From the NCBI GenBank assembly GCA_002366775.1, contig DFBW01000076.1, positions 5,575-10,750 on the forward strand: a DNA stretch of 5,176 nucleotides, in the 5' to 3' direction. The translations under genes were made by a program, and so were the position numbers. Below the pieces are notes generated by a model. That model worked only from the letters and a program-made list of their open reading frames with translations, searched no databases and had not been told where the DNA came from. This DNA comes from Roseovarius sp. UBA3070 (GTDB taxonomy: Bacteria > Pseudomonadota > Alphaproteobacteria > Rhodobacterales > Rhodobacteraceae). This document shows positions 1 to 5,176 of this stretch, in pieces. Position 1 is the first letter of the stretch; each line of letters opens with the position of its first letter.

Positions 1-146
1 TCGCGGTTGCCCTCAATATAGGCCACCTTTCCATCCTTCATATGCACGTTGATCCCACAGCGGCAGGCACACATATAACACGTCGTCTTCCTGACCTCAT
101 CCGACACTTTCGGAGAGGTGTTGATCCGGGGCTGCTGGTGGGTCAT
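1..146 (-). CDS. Molybdopterin oxidoreductase (DMSO reductase family), N-terminal fragment
   Basis: Only the first 48 codons lie in the window; the gene runs off the left edge. Seen: the start ATG at 146 has a weak AAGG about eight bases upstream. The protein has no twin-arginine signal and soon reaches CYMCACRCGI, with Cys23, Cys26 and Cys30 in the C-x2-C-x3-C spacing that binds an N-terminal 4Fe-4S cluster. Cys28 is an additional cysteine inside the motif. The following VHMKDGKVAYIEGN fits the start of the Fe4S4 domain of formate dehydrogenase/nitrate reductase-like molybdenum enzymes. Inferred: a large cytoplasmic-side catalytic subunit carrying a bis-MGD cofactor. The substrate cannot be decided from this fragment. 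Formate dehydrogenase alpha subunit and the cytoplasmic sulfite dehydrogenase SoeA, both known in roseobacters, are candidates. It is transcribed divergently from rppH. Confidence 0.82.
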   Translation of the reverse strand, partial: MTHQQPRINTSPKVSDEVRKTTCYMCACRCGINVHMKDGKVAYIEGNR

Positions 147-270
147 CGCGCTACCTTGTTCTTGCGCTGTTAACTTAGGCCAGATTGGCTGACGCCGCGA
201 GATGTTTCTTATTCCTTCGGATTTCCTAAACCTCTGTTCCGAAAACCCGAAACTTTATTGTATGTCGTCC

Positions 271-340
271 CTGCGACCCTTCGCAGCAGATCACTTGCAA
301 GGCGTGGTTCACCTTGCCCCGGATGGTTGAACTGGGGCAA
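271..340 (+). promoter_or_regulatory. Cluster of potential hairpins in the rppH upstream region
   Basis: Three perfect inverted repeats lie within 70 bases, 38 to 107 bases before the rppH start. The first is CTGCGA/TCGCAG (271-276 with 281-286, tetraloop CCCT). The second is GCAAGG/CCTTGC (297-302 with 312-317). The third is TTGCCCC/GGGGCAA (314-320 with 334-340). The second and third share TTGC at 314-317, so they cannot form together. None is followed by a T-run, so they are not intrinsic terminators. Whether this stretch is transcribed is unknown. The rest of 147-377 contains no convincing gene or clear promoter. Confidence 0.35.
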
Positions 341-366
341 AAGACAACACATATATAAAAGACTAC

Positions 367-372
367 AGGAGG
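367..372 (+). promoter_or_regulatory. Ribosome binding site of rppH
   Basis: A perfect AGGAGG lies five bases before the ATG at 378. It decides the rppH start against an in-frame upstream extension opening with TTG at 258, which would add 40 residues not found in RppH proteins. Confidence 0.85.
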
Positions 373-377
373 CCAGC

Positions 378-860
378 ATGACCCCGGAAGAGATCGCAAA
401 ACTGCCCTACCGCCCCTGCGCTGGGGTGATGTTGGTGAATGCCGACAATCGGGTGTTTGTGGGCCAGCGCCTCGATAGTGCGGCGCAGGCCTGGCAGATG
501 CCTCAGGGGGGCATTGATCCCGGTGAAGACCCCGAACAGGCCGCCCTGCGCGAGCTATGGGAGGAAACCGGCGTGACCGCTGATCTGGTCACTGTAGAGG
601 TGCAAACCGTTGGGTGGGTGCCATATGATCTGCCGCATGATCTGGTGCCACGTCTGTGGAAAGGCCGGTTTCGCGGGCAGCAGCAAAAATGGTTTCTGCT
701 GCGGTTTCATGGGCACGATGATGACGTGAACATAGAAACGCAACATCCTGAATTTTCCGCTTGGCGCTGGATGCCCACCGATGAGCTGCAAGCCAATATC
801 GTGCCATTCAAGCGTGATGTTTACGCCCGTGTTTTGAAAGAGTTCGAGGAATACCTGTGA
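378..860 (+). CDS. rppH: RNA pyrophosphohydrolase RppH (Nudix hydrolase)
   Basis: A 160-residue cytoplasmic Nudix enzyme that removes pyrophosphate from the triphosphorylated 5' end of mRNAs, leaving a monophosphate that promotes RNase E-type decay. Seen: the full Nudix box G-x5-E-x7-RELWEETGV at residues 44-66, including the metal-binding Glu cluster. It is preceded by WQMPQGG (39-45), the RppH version of E. coli WQFPQGG. Downstream come YDLP (83-86), QKWFLL (103-108), PEFSAWRW (124-131) and a C-terminal [13 protein letters not shown]; all have counterparts in E. coli RppH. The length is slightly short of the 176 residues of E. coli, with no C-terminal tail. The start at 378 is set by AGGAGG and by the family N-terminus [16 protein letters not shown]. 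The stop overlaps the next gene's ATG by one base (TGATG), so the two are probably co-transcribed. Identification is secure; older annotations call this family dinucleoside polyphosphate hydrolase (NudH/IalA). Confidence 0.95.
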   Translation: MTPEEIAKLPYRPCAGVMLVNADNRVFVGQRLDSAAQAWQMPQGGIDPGEDPEQAALRELWEETGVTADLVTVEVQTVGWVPYDLPHDLVPRLWKGRFRGQQQKWFLLRFHGHDDDVNIETQHPEFSAWRWMPTDELQANIVPFKRDVYARVLKEFEEYL

Positions 861-1342
861 TGATCCGTGCAACTGCATTTGCCGCCGCCTTGGTGGGGGC
901 TGCCTCCCCGGCGTTGTCCCTGTCGTGTATGCGCCCGGATGTGGCGAGCAGTTATAGCCGCGCAGCCGACGCCGAAGAAAGCTATCTGGTGGTGCATGGC
1001 ACGCTGAAATTCAACGAATCCAAGCTGCCGAAGTCCTCTGGAAATGACAGCCCGCCTTCCACAAAAATCAAAGCGCATATGAGCGGCAATGCCCTGTCAA
1101 AATCAGGGTTTAACCATCCGTTTGACCGTGACATCACGCTAGAGGTGCTATGTTATGGTCCTTGGTGTGGAGGCGCGGCGTCTGGCATTCCCTATCTTGC
1201 CTTTATCCGCAAAGATGGCGCGGGCTACACATTTGAGGCCGATCCTTGTGGCAGCCTCGGCTTTGCTAAACCAACGCCAAAAATGCTGGCTCAGGCCGAG
1301 CAATGTATGAACGGTGGCGCGTGCAAACCCGGCACACGGTGA
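860..1342 (+). CDS. Small secreted cysteine-rich protein, possible NTR/TIMP-like fold
   Basis: I do not recognise a named family. Seen: 160 residues starting with [20 protein letters not shown], a classic Sec signal peptide with likely cleavage after about residue 20, so the product is periplasmic or exported. The mature part of about 140 residues has six cysteines (23, 98, 103, 130, 149, 155), an even number that suits three disulfides. Motifs include SYLVVHGTL (41-49), EVLCYGPWCGG (95-105), IPYLAFI (110-116) and FEADPC (125-130). Inferred: an N-terminal Cys, a VVxG strand, then a Cys, a GxxYLxF strand and another Cys resembles the order in netrin/TIMP-type OB-fold domains, but this rests on pattern only. 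The ATG at 860 is preferred over a GTG at 857; GAGGA (846-850) sits nine bases before the ATG and six before the GTG. It is translationally coupled to rppH. Confidence 0.8.
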   Translation: MIRATAFAAALVGAASPALSLSCMRPDVASSYSRAADAEESYLVVHGTLKFNESKLPKSSGNDSPPSTKIKAHMSGNALSKSGFNHPFDRDITLEVLCYGPWCGGAASGIPYLAFIRKDGAGYTFEADPCGSLGFAKPTPKMLAQAEQCMNGGACKPGTR

Positions 1343-1363
1343 CCCGTGAAATTGACCTTTGAT

Positions 1364-2107
1364 TCAGTCAGCTAAGTAACGTGCCACGAAATTGCGCAGG
1401 ATACGTTCGGGCGCGTGTACGTCTGCGGCCCGACACATCGCAATCAGATCATCCGCTGCTTCGGGTGGAAAATAGCCGCGATGTTTATAGATGTTGATCC
1501 GGGTCTCGAAACCGGCACCATCCGCCTCGGGATGAAACTGTGTGGCATATACATTTTGCCCAAAGCGGATCATCTGAAACGGGCATGTCGGCGAGGCCAC
1601 CAGATGGGTGCACCCATCGGGCAAAGATTGCAAAGCTTCCTTGTGACCGACAAAGGCCTGAAATTGTCGGGGTACGCCGACCAACAACGGATCAGCCAAA
1701 CCCTCCGCTGTGGTCGTGCACTCCGAAGTGCCCACCGGCTCACCGAAGGCCACCTTGCTGACATCCCCATCCAACTGCTTGCCCAGAATACCGATGCCGT
1801 AACAGCAGCCCAAAAAGGGCAAATCGGCCTCAGAAATTTGTGGCATCAAAGATAGAACAGCCGTTTCGATACGGGCCTCAATGTCGGATTTATCCTCGGG
1901 CGCATCGCTGACACATCCAGGGCCGCCGCCAACAATCACGCCGCAATAGGCGCTCAGGTCCAGCCCCTTTGGCAAATCCTCCTGATCCAGCCGAATACGG
2001 TGCGCCTGATCTTCGCGCAGCCCGCCTTTGCGCAAAATGGCATGGTATTCACTGTCCGAGGCTTCTGCCTCGGGGCGCAACTGCAGGATCAAAAAGGGCT
2101 TGGCCAT
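1364..2107 (-). CDS. Stand-alone class I glutamine amidotransferase (GuaA-type GATase domain)
   Basis: A 247-residue cytoplasmic protein made of a single class I glutamine amidotransferase domain. This domain hydrolyses glutamine to glutamate and ammonia, normally for a partner synthetase. Seen: the oxyanion-loop segment VGGGPGCVSD (59-68), the nucleophile elbow FLGCCYGIGILG (98-109) with Cys102 in the G-x-C-x-G position, and QFHPE (190-194) supplying His192 and Glu194. The triad is therefore complete. No ATP-pyrophosphatase domain follows, so this is not full GMP synthase; it resembles the GMP-synthase-like amidotransferases of unknown substrate (YfeJ type). The ATG at 2107 gives the expected MAKPFLILQLRPE start. 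In-frame ATGs at 2125 and 2197 would add a poor, atypical N-terminus. An AGG seven bases upstream is the only Shine-Dalgarno match and lies partly in a hairpin. The gene converges on the rppH operon with a 21-base gap and has no partner beside it, so its acceptor substrate is unknown. Confidence 0.88.
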   Translation of the reverse strand: MAKPFLILQLRPEAEASDSEYHAILRKGGLREDQAHRIRLDQEDLPKGLDLSAYCGVIVGGGPGCVSDAPEDKSDIEARIETAVLSLMPQISEADLPFLGCCYGIGILGKQLDGDVSKVAFGEPVGTSECTTTAEGLADPLLVGVPRQFQAFVGHKEALQSLPDGCTHLVASPTCPFQMIRFGQNVYATQFHPEADGAGFETRINIYKHRGYFPPEAADDLIAMCRAADVHAPERILRNFVARYLAD

Positions 2108-2148
2108 CGGGCAACCTGACGTCATATCAACGCCATTGTGGTTGCCCG
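2108..2148 (-). promoter_or_regulatory. Perfect 9-bp inverted repeat abutting the amidotransferase start codon
   Basis: CGGGCAACC (2108-2116) pairs perfectly with GGTTGCCCG (2140-2148) across a 23-base loop. In the minus-strand transcript the 3' arm ends directly before the AUG at 2107 and contains the two Gs of the only Shine-Dalgarno-like AGG. The loop edge carries the palindrome TGACGTCA (2117-2124). Inferred: folding could limit ribosome access to the amidotransferase mRNA, or the DNA could be an operator. It does not look like a terminator, since there is no T-run. Confidence 0.45.
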
Positions 2149-2162
2149 CTTGCTGCCTTGTC

Positions 2163-2185
2163 GTCAAGCCCTGCATCTGCTTGAC
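2163..2185. promoter_or_regulatory. Dyad GTCAAGC-N9-GCTTGAC, possible operator with divergent -35 hexamers
   Basis: A perfect 7-bp inverted repeat with a 9-base spacer lies between the divergently transcribed amidotransferase and waaA-like genes. Each arm contains TTGAC reading outward: TTGACC at 2181-2186 toward the waaA side and TTGACG (complement of 2162-2167) toward the amidotransferase side. Both match the sigma-70 -35 consensus well. The -10 candidates are weak; the best on the plus strand is TACCCT at 2203-2208 with a 16-base spacer. It could be a regulator site, a promoter pair, or chance. Confidence 0.35.
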
Positions 2186-2226
2186 CCCACCGGGCAAAGG
2201 AATACCCTGCGCGCCAACACGATTTC

Positions 2227-2233
2227 AGGAAGG
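2227..2233 (+). promoter_or_regulatory. Strong ribosome binding site of the leader ORF
   Basis: AGGAAGG lies seven bases before the ATG at 2241, near-ideal spacing. It is the only good Shine-Dalgarno between the divergent promoter region and the waaA-like gene, so ribosomes probably first load here. Confidence 0.55.
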
Positions 2234-2240
2234 TTCTTTT

Positions 2241-2321
2241 ATGATCCAGCGGCTAAATCCTGTCTTTGACGGTGACCCGGCTCAACCCGGTGACCGTCAA
2301 TTCAAAGCCCCGATGATCTGA
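2241..2321 (+). CDS. 26-residue leader ORF upstream of the waaA-like gene
   Basis: This short ORF encodes MIQRLNPVFDGDPAQPGDRQ followed by FKAPMI. It begins behind a strong AGGAAGG and ends with TGA three bases before the ATG at 2325. It is in the same frame as the downstream gene, so only one stop codon separates the two. No family is recognised; the peptide is hydrophilic with no membrane segment or run of regulatory codons. Inferred: either a leader whose translation delivers ribosomes to the next start by termination-reinitiation, or an N-terminal extension cut off by a stop mutation. It could also be unused, with the ribosome binding site fortuitous. The hairpin at 2266-2300 lies wholly inside it. 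Confidence 0.4.
   Translation: MIQRLNPVFDGDPAQPGDRQFKAPMI
2266..2300 (+). promoter_or_regulatory. Long imperfect hairpin inside the leader ORF
   Basis: The 15-base arms 2266-2280 and 2286-2300 pair at 13 of 15 positions (one G-G and one C-C mismatch) around the five-base loop CTCAA, with an unbroken outer run of eight pairs from TTGACGGT. Each arm also carries the octamer CGGTGACC as a direct repeat (2270-2277 and 2288-2295) containing the palindrome GGTGACC. No T-run follows on either strand, so it is not an intrinsic terminator. It ends 24 bases before the waaA-like ATG and could act on translation or as a protein-binding site. Confidence 0.5.
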
Positions 2322-2324
2322 CCT

Positions 2325-3542
2325 ATGGCGCGTTCGCTTAGCCTTGCGGCCTATATGGCCTATGCGCGGCGCGCCACCTATGTCCCAGCTCCACCCGCCA
2401 CCGCGCGCCCCAAAGGCGAGCTGATCTGGGGTCATGCCACCGATCCGACGCGCGCGGCCGCCCTTTGCCAGATGGCCGAGCGTCTGGCACAGCAACGCCC
2501 CGGTGTGCATATGCTGTTGACCTCGCCCCATGATCTTGTCCTGCCTGACATCGACAGCGCGCTGATAGTGCGCCATGATTTGCCCCCTGAAACGGTGGCC
2601 GGAGCCGAGGTGTTCTTGCAGCACTGGAAGCCCGATCTGTGCCTTTGGGCGGGCGGGGATTTACGGCCCGCTTTGCTCAGCGGTGCTGACAGCCGCAACA
2701 TTCCGCTGTTTCTGCTGGACGCCGAAGAAGAGCAATTGATGCGCAGTGGCTGGCGCTGGTTTCCGGATTTGCCGCGCTCTTTGTTGGACAAGTTCGCGCA
2801 AATTCAGGTGCAATCCGAAGACACCGCCCGCGCATTGCGCCGGATCGGTGTACCAGATGAGGACATCACCCAAGCCCCGCCCTTGCGCCCCGAGGCCGTG
2901 CCCTTGCCCTACAATGAGAATGAGCGCGAAGAGCTGGCCGTTTGCCTGCGCACGCGCCCCTTGTGGCTGGCCGCCAACTTGCATCCCGACGAGTTGGATA
3001 TCGTGCTGGGCGCAAGACGCATCGTCGGGCGGGCGGCGCATCGCTCATTGTTGATCATTGTGCCGCAGAACAAGGATCATCAGCAGGCGATCCAACAAAG
3101 GGTGAGCCAGGAAAACCTGCCCACAGTGATCTGGTCCGAGGGCGATATGCCCGAAGAAACCACCCAGATCATTCTGGGCGAATGCCGCAGCGAGTTGGGC
3201 CTGTGGTATCGGCTGGCACCGGTCAGCTTCATTGGCCATTCACTGATGCCCGGGATGGAGGGCTGCAACCCCAACGAGCCAGCCGTGCATGGCTCGGCCA
3301 TCCTGTATGGCCCCAATATGCGGCGCTATTTATCCGAATATTCACGCTTTGCCGAAGCACGCGCCGCACGAATTGTGCGCGATGCTGATACGCTGGCGGC
3401 GGCTGTACAAAGTTTGATTGCCCCGGATCAGGCCGCAATCATGGCGCATGCGGCCTGGGATGTCGCCTCGCAGGGGGCCGAAGCGACGGACCGTATTCTG
3501 GACCTGATCCAAGACACACTTGATGTCGTAAGGGGGGCGTGA
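2325..3542 (+). CDS. waaA: Divergent 3-deoxy-D-manno-octulosonic acid (Kdo) transferase-like protein
   Basis: A 405-residue GT-B glycosyltransferase of the KdtA/WaaA family, which transfers Kdo from CMP-Kdo to the lipid A precursor at the cytoplasmic face of the inner membrane. Seen: the C-terminal nucleotide-sugar half keeps the family pattern, with SEL (289-291), FIGHSLMPG (302-310) and the [10 protein letters not shown]...LYGP block (314-330), matching E. coli GEL, FVGGSL and HNPLEAAAH...LMGP. The N-terminal half is diverged: where WaaA has HSVSVGE, this protein reads HATDPTR (37-43), so the conserved catalytic Glu is absent. ETELWP is replaced by GGDLRP (110-115), and VPRHPE by VPQNKD (246-251). 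There is no clear N-terminal membrane anchor ([16 protein letters not shown]). The ATG at 2325 lacks a Shine-Dalgarno and follows a leader ORF by three bases. The stop overlaps lpxK. Family and pathway are fairly sure from homology and lpxK linkage; actual Kdo transfer is uncertain. Confidence 0.8.
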   Translation: MARSLSLAAYMAYARRATYVPAPPATARPKGELIWGHATDPTRAAALCQMAERLAQQRPGVHMLLTSPHDLVLPDIDSALIVRHDLPPETVAGAEVFLQHWKPDLCLWAGGDLRPALLSGADSRNIPLFLLDAEEEQLMRSGWRWFPDLPRSLLDKFAQIQVQSEDTARALRRIGVPDEDITQAPPLRPEAVPLPYNENEREELAVCLRTRPLWLAANLHPDELDIVLGARRIVGRAAHRSLLIIVPQNKDHQQAIQQRVSQENLPTVIWSEGDMPEETTQIILGECRSELGLWYRLAPVSFIGHSLMPGMEGCNPNEPAVHGSAILYGPNMRRYLSEYSRFAEARAARIVRDADTLAAAVQSLIAPDQAAIMAHAAWDVASQGAEATDRILDLIQDTLDVVRGA

Positions 3543-4537
3543 TGCGAGCACCTGCATTTTGGTATACCTTGCCTGAACGGCCCGCTTTGCTGGCGCGTTT
3601 GCTGTCACCCATTGGGGTGCTTTATGCGTGGGCCACGGCACGTCGCCTGCGCAGCAAGCCGGGGAAAAAGATGGCTGTCCCGGTGATTTGTGTGGGCAAC
3701 CTGAATGCCGGAGGCACCGGGAAAACACCAACAGTGATTGCCCTGGTTCAACATCTGCAAGGCAAGGGGCACACACCTTTTGTTATCTCGCGCGGGCATG
3801 GCGGAACGCTGAGGGGCCCATGTGAGGTTGATCCGCGTCAGCACACGGCCCAAGACGCTGGCGATGAGCCTTTATTGCTGGCGGCCTTCACCCGGGTGTG
3901 GATCGCACGCGACAGGGCCGCAGCAGCGCAAGCGGCACAGGATGCGGGTGCAAGCGTGATTGTTATGGATGACGGCCACCAGAACCCCGATGTATCCAAG
4001 GATCTCTCGGTGATTGTGGTTGATGCCGCCAAGGGTTTTGGCAATGGGTTGTGCCTGCCCGCAGGCCCCCTGCGTGAACCCGTGAACATCGGCCTGGCAA
4101 GGGCCGATCTGGTGCTGTCAATCGGCCCGCCAAAGGCGCAAGAGGCGCTGTTGCAAACATGGCGTACGGCCATCACCCCGCCACATCTGAAGGGCCATCT
4201 GGCAACACTTGAAACCGGTATGGATTGGACGGGAACGCCGTTTCTGGCCTTTGCCGGAATTGGCCACCCAGAGAAATTTTTTGCCACGCTCAAAGGGCTT
4301 GGGGCTGATCTGCTCCGGTGCGAGGCGTTGGAAGATCACCAGACCTTAACGCCGGCGTTGCTGGCTCGGCTGGAAAAAGAGGCGGAATTGCTGGGCGCGC
4401 AACTGGTCACCACAGAAAAGGATGCCGTGCGCCTGCCCGCACAGTTCCGCCAAAAGGTTGTCACCCTGCCCGTGCGGCTGGAGATTGAGGATCTGCGTCC
4501 CCTCGACACAGCCCTTGACCGCCTCAACCTGACCTGA
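3542..4537 (+). CDS. lpxK: Tetraacyldisaccharide 4'-kinase LpxK
   Basis: A 331-residue inner-membrane-associated P-loop kinase that phosphorylates the 4' position of the tetraacyldisaccharide 1-phosphate to make lipid IVA, the step before Kdo addition. Seen: an N-terminal hydrophobic/amphipathic anchor region (about 13-33), the P-loop [13 protein letters not shown] (51-63), VISRGHGG (81-88), GDEPLLLA (107-114), the acidic motif DDGHQNP (143-149, the family DDGFQH region), LPAGPLREP (172-180), [11 protein letters not shown] (237-247) and [10 protein letters not shown] (290-299). All characteristic blocks are present and the length is normal. The ATG at 3542 is chosen over the GTG at 3539, because the purine run AAGGGGGG (3530-3537) lies four bases before the ATG but only one before the GTG. 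TGATG overlap with the waaA-like gene indicates one operon with coupled translation. Confidence 0.95.
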   Translation: MRAPAFWYTLPERPALLARLLSPIGVLYAWATARRLRSKPGKKMAVPVICVGNLNAGGTGKTPTVIALVQHLQGKGHTPFVISRGHGGTLRGPCEVDPRQHTAQDAGDEPLLLAAFTRVWIARDRAAAAQAAQDAGASVIVMDDGHQNPDVSKDLSVIVVDAAKGFGNGLCLPAGPLREPVNIGLARADLVLSIGPPKAQEALLQTWRTAITPPHLKGHLATLETGMDWTGTPFLAFAGIGHPEKFFATLKGLGADLLRCEALEDHQTLTPALLARLEKEAELLGAQLVTTEKDAVRLPAQFRQKVVTLPVRLEIEDLRPLDTALDRLNLT

Positions 4538-4562
4538 AATCGGCGCTTTGCGCAGCGGTAGT

Positions 4563-4587
4563 GGCCAGCCTCAGATGATGGCCTTTT
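4563..4587 (+). terminator. Weak candidate terminator after lpxK
   Basis: GGCCA (4563-4567) pairs with TGGCC (4579-4583) around an 11-base loop and is followed by TTTT (4584-4587). The stem is only five pairs and the hairpin extends into the 3' end of the convergent oxidoreductase gene, so this is a tentative end for the lpxK transcript. Confidence 0.22.
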
Positions 4588-5176
4588 CTATGATGGGTTG
4601 ATCTTGCGTGATCCGATCATAATGAAACGGGCTTAAATCAAGGCTGCGATAGGCCCCATGGACCAGCAGCTCTGCCGTGGCGCGCCCCATTGCGGGGGAT
4701 TGTTGCAATCCATGGCCGGAAAACCCGTTGAGGAAGTGGAAATTCCGGACCTCAGGATGTGGGCCGGTGATGGCGTTCTGATCCAACGTGTTGAACGCAT
4801 AATGCCCGGCCCATTCAGATTGCACTTTGATTGCCTCAAACTGCGGAATGCGCGTGGCCAGCACCGGCCAGACGTGATCCTGCCACAGCGCGTGATCCAT
4901 GGTGAAATCATCATAATCAACCGCCGGGTCAATCGCCGAATGCGCGCCCACCTGATAGGTGCCACCGCCGTTTTCACGTACATGCACGCCCGAGGGGTCA
5001 ATTGTCAGCGGCAAATCCCGGTCCAGCGGTGTCTCGGCCGAGATTATCCAGGTAAAGCGCTTGCGTGGTTCCACCGGCAAATTGATGCCAGCCATCGCCG
5101 CCGTGCGGGCAGCCCGCGGGCCGGTGGCATTTACCACCTTATTGCAGGTCACCACCTCGCCGGATTTTAGCGTCAC
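4571..5176 (-). CDS. FAD-dependent oxidoreductase (DAO family, FOXRED1-like), C-terminal part
   Basis: The C-terminal 201 codons are present; the start and FAD-binding GxGxxG fold lie beyond the right edge, and the GTG at the edge is an internal Val codon, not a start. Seen: VVNATGPRA (14-22 of the fragment), the conserved Ala-Thr-Gly-Pro segment near the FAD in the DAO fold; then WAGHYAFNTLDQNAITGPHP (122-141) and FLNGFSGHGLQQSPAMGRA (148-166). These closely resemble the FOXRED1-type sequence pattern of a GFSGHGLQQ glycine-rich C-terminal FAD contact. Family knowledge: DAO-fold flavoenzymes oxidise amino acids or N-methyl amines, such as sarcosine, dimethylglycine and D-amino acids, using FAD. 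The substrate here cannot be assigned. The gene converges on lpxK with 33 bases between stops and is presumably a separate unit. Confidence 0.88.
   Translation of the reverse strand: MTLKSGEVVTCNKVVNATGPRAARTAAMAGINLPVEPRKRFTWIISAETPLDRDLPLTIDPSGVHVRENGGGTYQVGAHSAIDPAVDYDDFTMDHALWQDHVWPVLATRIPQFEAIKVQSEWAGHYAFNTLDQNAITGPHPEVRNFHFLNGFSGHGLQQSPAMGRATAELLVHGAYRSLDLSPFHYDRITQDQPIIEKAII

Noticed and set aside
327..357. Possible rppH promoter, TTGAAC (327-332) and TATATA (352-357)
   Set aside because: The spacer is 19 bases and the start point would fall almost on the ribosome binding site, leaving a leader of about a dozen bases. The -35 also overlaps the hairpin region. Too weak to list.
258..377. 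In-frame 40-residue N-terminal extension of RppH from a TTG codon
   Set aside because: It has no ribosome binding site and unfamiliar residues, while a perfect AGGAGG and the conserved RppH N-terminus mark 378 as the start.
1335..1348. Hairpin CACGG-TGAC-CCGTG between the convergent genes, as a terminator
   Set aside because: The stem is only five pairs, it overlaps the stop codon at 1340-1342, and no T-run follows on either strand.
1415..1855. Plus-strand open frame of 146 codons opposite the amidotransferase
   Set aside because: It is a shadow of the minus-strand gene, whose catalytic motifs are intact.
2108..2197. Longer amidotransferase N-terminus from ATG at 2197 or 2125
   Set aside because: The extra residues do not resemble the family, there is no Shine-Dalgarno, and MAKPFLILQLRPE from 2107 is the expected first beta strand.
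2319..2321. TGA as a selenocysteine codon joining the leader ORF to the waaA-like gene
   Set aside because: No convincing stem-loop follows the TGA, the family does not use selenocysteine, and a start codon lies three bases downstream.
4538..4570. Small DUF2093-type gene sometimes found after lpxK in alphaproteobacteria
   Set aside because: Only 33 bases separate lpxK from the convergent gene, so no such gene is present.
4658..5170. Plus-strand open frame of 170 codons opposite the FAD oxidoreductase
   Set aside because: It is antisense to a gene with clear DAO-family motifs, and its translation lacks any recognisable domain.

Overview
The window looks like chromosomal DNA of an alphaproteobacterium, most likely Rhodobacterales (Roseobacter group). 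The base composition is GC-rich, RppH begins with the form usual in that group ([19 protein letters not shown]), and a WaaA-like/LpxK pair starting [10 protein letters not shown] is typical of marine relatives. Taxonomy is inferred from protein style only. No insertion sequence, integrase, tRNA, CRISPR array or phage gene is visible, so this is ordinary core and near-core sequence. I did not find a clear new multi-gene system. The best leads are a divergent WaaA-like protein and several structured 5' leaders.

Layout. Positions 1-146 (minus) hold the first 48 codons of a molybdopterin oxidoreductase with a 4Fe-4S cysteine motif. A 231-base divergent intergenic region with several potential hairpins leads into rppH (378-860, plus), the Nudix RNA 5'-pyrophosphohydrolase. 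One base of overlap links it to a small secreted cysteine-rich protein of unknown function (860-1342). Convergent to these is a stand-alone class I glutamine amidotransferase (1364-2107, minus) with a complete Cys-His-Glu triad.

Positions 2108-2324 form a second divergent regulatory region. It holds a hairpin touching the amidotransferase start codon, a 7-bp dyad (GTCAAGC-N9-GCTTGAC), and a 26-codon ORF with a strong ribosome binding site and an internal imperfect hairpin. That ORF ends 3 bases before the WaaA-like glycosyltransferase gene (2325-3542), which itself has no obvious Shine-Dalgarno. The gene overlaps lpxK (3542-4537) by one base, giving a lipid A/inner-core LPS operon. Convergent to lpxK is the C-terminal two-thirds or so of a FOXRED1-like FAD-dependent amine oxidoreductase (4571-5176, minus, running off the right edge).

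How they fit together: LpxK phosphorylates the lipid A disaccharide at the 4' position, and WaaA normally adds Kdo to the product, so these two genes are consecutive steps. RppH starts 5'-end-dependent mRNA decay and has no pathway link to the other genes. The oxidoreductases at the two edges appear unrelated to each other and to the middle.
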